DNA from: Phoronis ovalis | Lineage: Eukaryota > Phoronida > Phoronidae | Assembly: GCA_028565635.1 (NCBI GenBank) | Contig: JAOXYB010033874.1 | Span: 1-14,169, forward strand | Direction of reading: 5' to 3' | DNA: 14,169 nucleotides | Shown here: positions 8,781 through 14,169 of the stretch, in pieces | Position numbering within the stretch: position 1 is the stretch's first letter | Layout of the letters: each line of letters begins with the position of its first letter | Position numbers and translations under genes: made by a program | The notes under the pieces: generated by a model | Seen by the model: the letters and a program-made list of their open reading frames with translations, nothing else | Told to the model about the DNA's origin: nothing | The model's database searches: none

Positions 8781-10627
8781 AAATAGATCAAAAATGAAAT
8801 AGCCTTAAGAGTTGAATATCAAGTAACATTATTAATCTAGTGAAATTAATGAAGAAATAACCATGCTGATGAAGATGTATAGACCTGATTAAGTCTGAAA
8901 TTAAATAGCTTCATCAATAAAAAAAAACATGTCATTATATAAAAATGCTAAGTTAATCTATCAAAAAATATGAATACTTATATAATTATGAATACCACGA
9001 TTGGCATAGGCATCAACCCCGGATATCAACCCTTCTGTGCTGTTTTGCAAAGAGCAATTATGGCATTACAGTAAGGAGAAAGAATCAATGTTTGGAACAA
9101 CATTTATCATAATTAGTCTTATAATCATTAATTAGGGTAATTTTCATCATTTAGGTATTTATAGCTGAACTTAATTATATCATTAGTAAAATAGTCATTT
9201 AGGAAGAGAAATTTAATTTAAAATTATTAAAACTCATGTGCAGTTTGACGTGCTTGCTACAATTATTCGCAATGCAGTAGTAATTAATAAACGTATTATG
9301 TAATTGTATATGTTTAGTTTGTGTATATTTTAAAATAAGAAACTGTCAGTAGAATTCGAATTTGCAACGAATTATTCGTTGTTTATAGGTATTTTGAAAT
9401 ATATTGAAAAGCACTGGTCGGAATCTCCGGTTTATTTTGTGAACATTTTAAATAAAAATGCTAGTTTTTTTGCTGCGTTTTGTATGATATATTTCCTCCC
9501 CACCGGTAACTATTTATTTGAGTGCTACAAAATATATGTAAGAAACATTTTCGCAAGTCGACATATCATTTATTTGATCAAATGATTTGTAAAAATGTCA
9601 ATATAAGGACTCTTAAATAAATTCTCAAAATGAAGCCTCGGTCTGATGTCACTACAGCCAAATGAAAAAGAACTATACACATACAATCGTTGGCACCTTA
9701 ATATACTAGAGAGTTTTTCTTTAAATTTTCATGCACTGTACCTGCATATTATGATAAAAATACGTAAATTACAAGCAACTGCATAAACATAGATGTATCC
9801 TAAACATTGAAGATGTGGTATTATTGTCATGTTAGCACCACGCATATTATAAGATGCCAAACGGTTGGGATTCAAGTTCTAATCAACGCTCAATAATAAA
9901 CAGCAGTTACATACAAATTTTTCTACCAGACACAATGTTACGGACAAGGGCGTTCCTTCAGTACCTTTATACAGTGGGAGTACATACAAAGTGCCAGTAT
10001 TCACAATCTGTGAAGCAAAATGCAAGTTTTTACACCTGGTCCAACAAGCTGAATGTAAAGGATGAGAGAGATACAAGACATATGTTTCATTGTACATGTT
10101 ATGACGGGTCAATGATTTTACTTCACTATGTTGGGACCATTGTAACACTTGAGTGTATATATTAAAATAATATTTCTTTAAAATGTAAAAACACAATGGG
10201 ATCTTTTGTGAGATATGCATTGATAGTATTGTTACATAGATTTTGCTGCAGTTTTTTTCTGGGTTGACACACTGAAACTTAAAAAAATAGGTTTTTTATA
10301 TCTTGTTTAAAGTTTAGTAGGTTATATACATTTTTTTGCAATTGGCACATTCTGTATACACTAAACTGCATCTGCAAGGTGCCACTGTCGTACGTCTAAA
10401 TACAGAGTTATTAACTTTTGTAGTTTTCTTTGCACAGTCCCTAAAATTTATTTGAGCGTAAAAATTTGACATAGGTAAAAAATTGAATCGCTAATTTGAT
10501 TCATCATTGTAGCGATCCGACACATGAAGTTGGCTTAACACATGATCACAAAATTAATAGCTTAACTTCTACACTCGACGAAATACAGGACGAGAGAAAC
10601 ACATATTTGCTGCTTTTTTACTGAGCA
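8781..10627. other. Intergenic region upstream of the four-pass membrane protein gene
   Basis: AT-rich sequence with no recognised gene. The stretch 9854-10220 is less AT-rich than its surroundings and open on both strands (103 codons plus, 113 codons minus). Neither translation has a domain I recognise, so it may be an unidentified repeat or chance. The promoter of the gene starting at 10628 should lie at the right end, but no TATA box is evident. Confidence 0.45.
8867..8916. repeat. Small nested inverted repeat
   Basis: TGATGAAG (8867-8874) is inverted exactly as CTTCATCA (8909-8916), and inside it AGAC (8881-8884) pairs with GTCT (8893-8896). It is short enough to be chance in AT-rich DNA, and no gene boundary sits beside it. 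Confidence 0.35.
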
Positions 10628-11483
10628 ATGGCTAAAGCATTCAACAATAGTTTTGACCCTGCTTATGGTACGGCTATGAAAACACCGTCGTATAAGGTAA
10701 TGCAAAGGAGACGTTGAAACTATGGGCGTGACAAATCTAGATCCGTATAAACGAGTATCAAGCTTTTCACAAATTTAATTTATAGCTGTGTGTGTGTTGC
10801 GGGCTACCTATACAGTTGTTACAGAATATTTTCTGCAATATTAAAAGATATCGTATTAAAACAAATAAAATTGGTCTACATCAAATAAATATTTTCAATT
10901 GCAGGGTGTGGTCGCCGCAAGACCTTCATTACCAGCTTTGTACGTAAAATGGCTACAGAAATCTCGAGTTATCATAAGATGGGGAGTCCTGATTATAAGT
11001 TTATCTCTGATTAGTATTTTTATAGCAGTAGCTTACGCTGTTTTGTACTCCGACCGCTTGGTAAATCTACTGGGAGCCATAGAAGTGTGGAGCACAGTTC
11101 CTGGAATATTTGCTGGAATAACCGCCTGCTTATCGTGGAAACTTGGCAAAGGAAGCTTTATTGTGTCACTTCACTTATTCATCGGATTCGTATCCATTTT
11201 ATTTTCGTTGGCTGCTATCGTCTGCATTTTAATTATTCTTATCACCTACGAGATCCCGCGAAATGTGAACTACGCAGACACTCTACTCGGAACAGGAACA
11301 TACATTAAATCGAATTTTCTGAGTGGCACACTAGATTATAGTGTTGCCATTGGTTTACACGTTGGGATAGCTTTCATGGAATTAATCAAGTTCTTTGTAA
11401 TTATATATTCCATGGTTTATGCTAAACGAAATGCAATTTTTCATCACCCGAAAGCAAGTTTCCAGGAGAAGTATGCTTCTTAA
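10628..11483 (+). CDS. Four-pass membrane protein, MS4A/TMEM-like tetraspan, two exons
   Basis: Exon 1 is 10628-10696 and exon 2 is 10905-11483, joined across a 208-bp phase-0 GT-AG intron, giving 215 residues. The start is well supported: GCAATGG context and an in-frame TGA just upstream at 10622-10624. The protein has a polar N-terminus (MAKAFNNSFDPAYG), then four hydrophobic segments at about residues 46-71, 83-101, 107-137 and 169-195. TM2 and TM3 are joined by a very short charged turn (KLGKG), and a 30-residue loop lies between TM3 and TM4. This spacing and the VWSTVPGIFAGITACLSW segment resemble MS4A (CD20-like)/TMEM212-type tetraspans. It is not a classical tetraspanin: the CCG loop and its cysteines are absent. 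I expect plasma-membrane or vesicle localisation; the function is unknown. The gene is convergent with the receptor gene at 11862-12725. Confidence 0.82.
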
Positions 11484-11861
11484 ATGCATGTGTCTGGTAC
11501 ACAAGAAAGGAGAACGCACTTTGACAATGAAAACAGTGATGAAAACATATTATAGGCAATTGTATACAGTACAAACGTACAGATGTCGATCATAAATATT
11601 ACTATATATTTTTGCATCCAAGGCGCTGTTGATGTTGTAATAATCTGCAATATATCTAAAAAGTCATACATTTTAAGCGGGACCCTTCGAGCACACAGGA
11701 ATATACATAAGAACCACTATAAATTTAGTCCATTGTATCGCGCCGAAGTATGTTCTAAAAAAATGTTCGAACCCGCTGTGGGATGGGTAATTAATATTTT
11801 AAAATCTTATAAAGCTTCAAAAATATTGTTAAATATATAAAACGTCATTTATTTTGAGTTG
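11484..11861. other. Convergent 3' region between the tetraspan and receptor genes
   Basis: This 378-bp gap should carry the 3' UTR of the plus-strand gene and the short 3' end of the minus-strand gene. No plus-strand AATAAA is present here. The first plus-strand ATTAAA is at 11887-11892 and the first AATAAA at 11965-11970, both inside the opposing receptor gene. The open frames in this gap (plus 11583-11840, minus 11480-11671) have no recognisable content. Confidence 0.6.
11848..11853 (-). promoter_or_regulatory. Polyadenylation signal AATAAA of the receptor gene
   Basis: Minus-strand AATAAA starts 8 nt past the TGA stop (11864-11862) of the receptor gene. If used, the 3' UTR would be only a few tens of bases, which is short for an animal mRNA. 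Confidence 0.5.
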
Positions 11862-12725
11862 TCAATTTTTTTTTAATGACGAACATATTAAAACTGAATT
11901 TATTAAATTAATTAACAATGTGCCTAGGTCATCAAAGTACAAATAGCCAAAAATATACACTGAGAATAAATTAAAGATACCATTCCATAATAGGTTAATT
12001 TGTAACACAAGTTTTGTCCCTTTGTGCACTCTCTGTTCACATACACACTCTTCACACTGTCTCATATACTGTGAGCTTTCACCCTGCTGTTTGGTTAAGA
12101 CTTCTTGAGGTGTTTTATTCACTCCACTTTGACAGATACATGATTTTATATACGGCCACATTATTATAATTACCACCGGAAGGACAATTACTAAATGTTC
12201 AAATAATGCAACATGTTTGGAATTGGAAAATGCACGTATGCAGTACCCCCTGGTGGCATACGGAAAAAACATGTACCAGTCTATATGATTACTGAGACAG
12301 ACATTAAGTAAAAACGGAATACACCATATTAAAACAGTTAACATAAAATTAGTACTAAATGTTGAGCAAATATATCGGGGATTGTTTTTAAAAATATCGG
12401 CAAATGCATAAGCACCATAACTTATCATCAGTACTATAGTTATTCCATGAACGATATTCCCATGAATTGTACACACCATTTTTGAAGCATATAAGTAATT
12501 TCGAAATTCATCACTTGCTCTCATGGCAAAGTACACCACGGAAACACCATTATATCCGAGCATAGCAATTCTTGTTGAAAACAACATCCAACATTGTGTG
12601 CATTTGGTATTGATGCAGCGTCTCCTCAGTGTGATGTAACATAACAGAAAGAATAAAACAGTCGCTATGAATGCAAACACCCAATTGATTAGAGATATCC
12701 AAGAGTTTTGTTTTTCAGCCTCCAT
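11862..12725 (-). CDS. Divergent seven-transmembrane receptor, class A GPCR-like, intronless
   Basis: A single uninterrupted 287-codon frame starts MEAEKQNSWI. Hydrophobic segments lie at about residues 14-34, 46-68, 82-112, 126-146, 173-196, 239-262 and 266-283, the spacing of a seven-pass receptor with a very short C-tail. Supporting class A features are Cys85 at the start of TM3 with Cys162 in extracellular loop 2 (the usual disulfide), Trp134 in TM4 and Pro183 in TM5. Several hallmarks are missing. The DRY box at the end of TM3 reads GAY (104-106) within ISYGAYAFAD, there is no NPxxY in TM7, and the TM1 Asn and TM2 Asp are not evident. Intracellular loop 3 (about 197-238) is polar and Cys-rich (CEECVC). 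The family and ligand are unknown. It may be a lineage-expanded chemosensory or peptide-type receptor, and coupling to G proteins may be atypical. An upstream 5' UTR exon cannot be excluded. Confidence 0.8.
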   Translation of the reverse strand: MEAEKQNSWISLINWVFAFIATVLFFLLCYITLRRRCINTKCTQCWMLFSTRIAMLGYNGVSVVYFAMRASDEFRNYLYASKMVCTIHGNIVHGITIVLMISYGAYAFADIFKNNPRYICSTFSTNFMLTVLIWCIPFLLNVCLSNHIDWYMFFPYATRGYCIRAFSNSKHVALFEHLVIVLPVVIIIMWPYIKSCICQSGVNKTPQEVLTKQQGESSQYMRQCEECVCEQRVHKGTKLVLQINLLWNGIFNLFSVYIFGYLYFDDLGTLLINLINSVLICSSLKKN

Positions 12726-13105
12726 AACAAAAAAATACTTTGTGTATCCAAGGAAGTTTGTTTTAAACTCTAAAGAAGGCTTGGCATAGCATATTTAAAA
12801 GTCCAGTAAGAACTGCTTTCTTTAGCAAGCCACAATAAACATCTTGTCACTTGTTTGATTTCTTGTTGGTTACCCGTCTCTACATGCCTATAAAGACAAA
12901 AGACAATAACATATTACACTTATTTTACATACCAGAATCTATAGAGTTATTCAAAATAAATACAAACTGTGTTTTGGTTTCTTAAACCTTTTTTAAAGTT
13001 TTTTTGTGAAAATATCAAAAGAAATTAGAAAAGTCCAAATGGCACTTAGATATTTGATAATGTGCATATTTGAATGTTTTGAATATGGCAATTTTGGATG
13101 AAAAA
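12726..13105. other. Upstream flank of the receptor gene
   Basis: AT-rich sequence expected to hold the receptor's 5' UTR and promoter. No TATA or CCAAT element is well placed. On the minus strand a possible splice acceptor (TTTATAG at about 12894-12888) might begin a 5' UTR exon, but no matching donor could be assigned. Confidence 0.35.
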
Positions 13106-13260
13106 TGTTTTTTTGACTTGGGCCTGATTTTTACATGTTAGCTGGGTGGCGACAGGTGTGTTTCATAAGTGTATTTCATAGGTAAATTTACCTTAGAAGT
13201 ACCCAGAGACACCTGTGGCCAGCCAACTTTTAACATCCCAAAAACCAGACCAAAAACACA
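13106..13260. mobile_element. Foldback (palindromic) MITE-like element
   Basis: The left half is an imperfect reverse complement of the right half about a perfect 12-bp palindrome, GGTAAATTTACC (13181-13192). Matching blocks in symmetrical order are GTTAGCTGG (13137-13145) with CCAGCCAAC (13219-13227), and ACAGGTGT (13152-13159) with ACACCTGT (13209-13216). T-rich TGTTTTTTT (13106-13114) matches AAAAACACA (13252-13260). Small indels separate the blocks. The fold is typical of hairpin MITEs, but I see no clear target-site duplication, so the ends are approximate. Confidence 0.7.
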
Positions 13261-13262
13261 GT

Positions 13263-14169
13263 TTAGATATAACTCTTAATACATATTTCTACAAATTTTC
13301 ACACATACCCATCACCAGTGGAGCAGACCAAATTCGTCCCCATTATGTTGAATGCATTGGCAGTTATCACAAATGGAGCACATCTGCTAAATGATAAATA
13401 CCACAATCAGCTAATCAGACAACTGATTGCAGTCTTTCTTTATTAACATTTGTTTCACTAGCCATTGTACATATACAGTATTAGCTTGTAATATTCTATA
13501 ACAGATTTGTTTACATGCAAGAATCCCCGGCTGAATGCTCAAAGGATACATGTATGATGATGTACTAGGAAGGTAGATACATGTACATTCAAAACTGAAT
13601 GGTTCCGAGATGTTATTATATAATAAGTATATACTTCTAAAGATTTTTAACTCTTCTTTTTATACTATTTCTCTGCTTTAATACCAATTGCAACGGGTGC
13701 TTTTATAAGACTTGCAAGATATCAAAAATTATGATGGACCTCAATGATGTATAGCAAAAAGACATGCATGTATGCTTGTCAGTGTTGAGGCCTGTTGTAG
13801 TTCATAGGATTCACTGAAATTCTTGTAATTTTCGGGCCAAGGGGGGTTACATAATTTGACGAGAATGTACTGCTGATGACATGTCTTTTGCACACATTTT
13901 AGTACTAAATAAATATGCTGTTTTAACCAATAAGGATATTTTGAAGATGTTTATGTAGCAAATCAACATATTTTTTACATGTTTTATGTTTATATAAACC
14001 ATTGGTAGGTGTAGCTTGGAAGGCTATTCACGTGTAAGTCAAATGAATTATTTTTAATTCACCCGTCAGCTGAATTCATTTGCAGCAAAATTTTATCATT
14101 TGAAATTTGATTTCATGCTAAATAAACTATTTGGCGGTGTTAGTTTAGAAAGATGGATCTGTTCCACCT
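13263..14169. other. Intergenic region to the right edge
   Basis: AT-rich sequence with several TACATGTA-like palindromic words and a 10-bp perfect palindrome, ACATGCATGT, near 13764. No open frame with recognisable content, RNA gene or transposon end was found. An exon of a gene lying beyond the window cannot be excluded. Confidence 0.4.
14040..14082. repeat. Perfect 10-bp inverted repeat
   Basis: CAAATGAATT (14040-14049) is exactly inverted as AATTCATTTG (14073-14082) around a 23-nt spacer. A shorter nested pair, GAATTA/TAATTC, offers an alternative fold. It is short and AT-rich, so chance is plausible. Confidence 0.4.

Noticed and set aside
9379-9585. Plus-strand open frame of 68 codons
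   Set aside because: No ATG at its first codon (it begins with a TTG), no known domain, and composition like surrounding intergenic DNA.
11583-11840. Plus-strand open frame of 85 codons between the convergent genes
   Set aside because: No recognisable content, and it lies in the expected 3' UTR.

Overview
This is animal (metazoan) nuclear DNA. It is AT-rich and non-operonic, with GT-AG introns, intron-split and convergent genes, a Pol III tRNA gene and small transposon remnants. The strongest anchor is a TLX/Hox11-type homeobox gene on the minus strand with the three-exon structure I recall for vertebrate TLX genes. The AT-rich composition, frequent TACATGTA-like words, foldback elements and a very divergent intronless GPCR suggest a lophotrochozoan, perhaps a bivalve mollusc. 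That taxonomic placement is inference and not proven by the sequence.

Layout. Positions 1-1753 are the downstream side of TLX. TLX itself runs leftward from 5342 to 1754 in three coding exons (5342-4826, 4511-4295, 1979-1754), giving a 319-residue protein with an eh1 Groucho-binding motif, a WME (PBX-type) motif and a complete homeodomain. A decayed tRNA-Phe copy sits in its large second intron. Upstream of TLX are a short 18-bp tandem repeat, an intact tRNA-Phe(GAA) gene with a T5 terminator, and a fragment of a non-LTR retrotransposon reverse transcriptase C-terminus. A 342-bp MITE-like element (8309-8650) follows, with long terminal inverted repeats, perfect 10-bp direct repeats flanking it and internal 33-bp repeats.

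The right third holds a convergent gene pair. A two-exon, 215-residue four-pass membrane protein is on the plus strand (10628-11483). An intronless 287-residue seven-pass receptor is on the minus strand (11862-12725), with an AATAAA signal 8 nt past its stop. An imperfect palindromic foldback element (13106-13260), centred on a perfect 12-bp palindrome, lies beyond.

The genes do not form an evident pathway: one developmental transcription factor, one tRNA and two membrane-protein genes. I see no previously undescribed multi-gene system. The items most worth a second look are the motif-poor orphan receptor, the two inverted-repeat elements and the possible 3' antisense overlap of the convergent pair.
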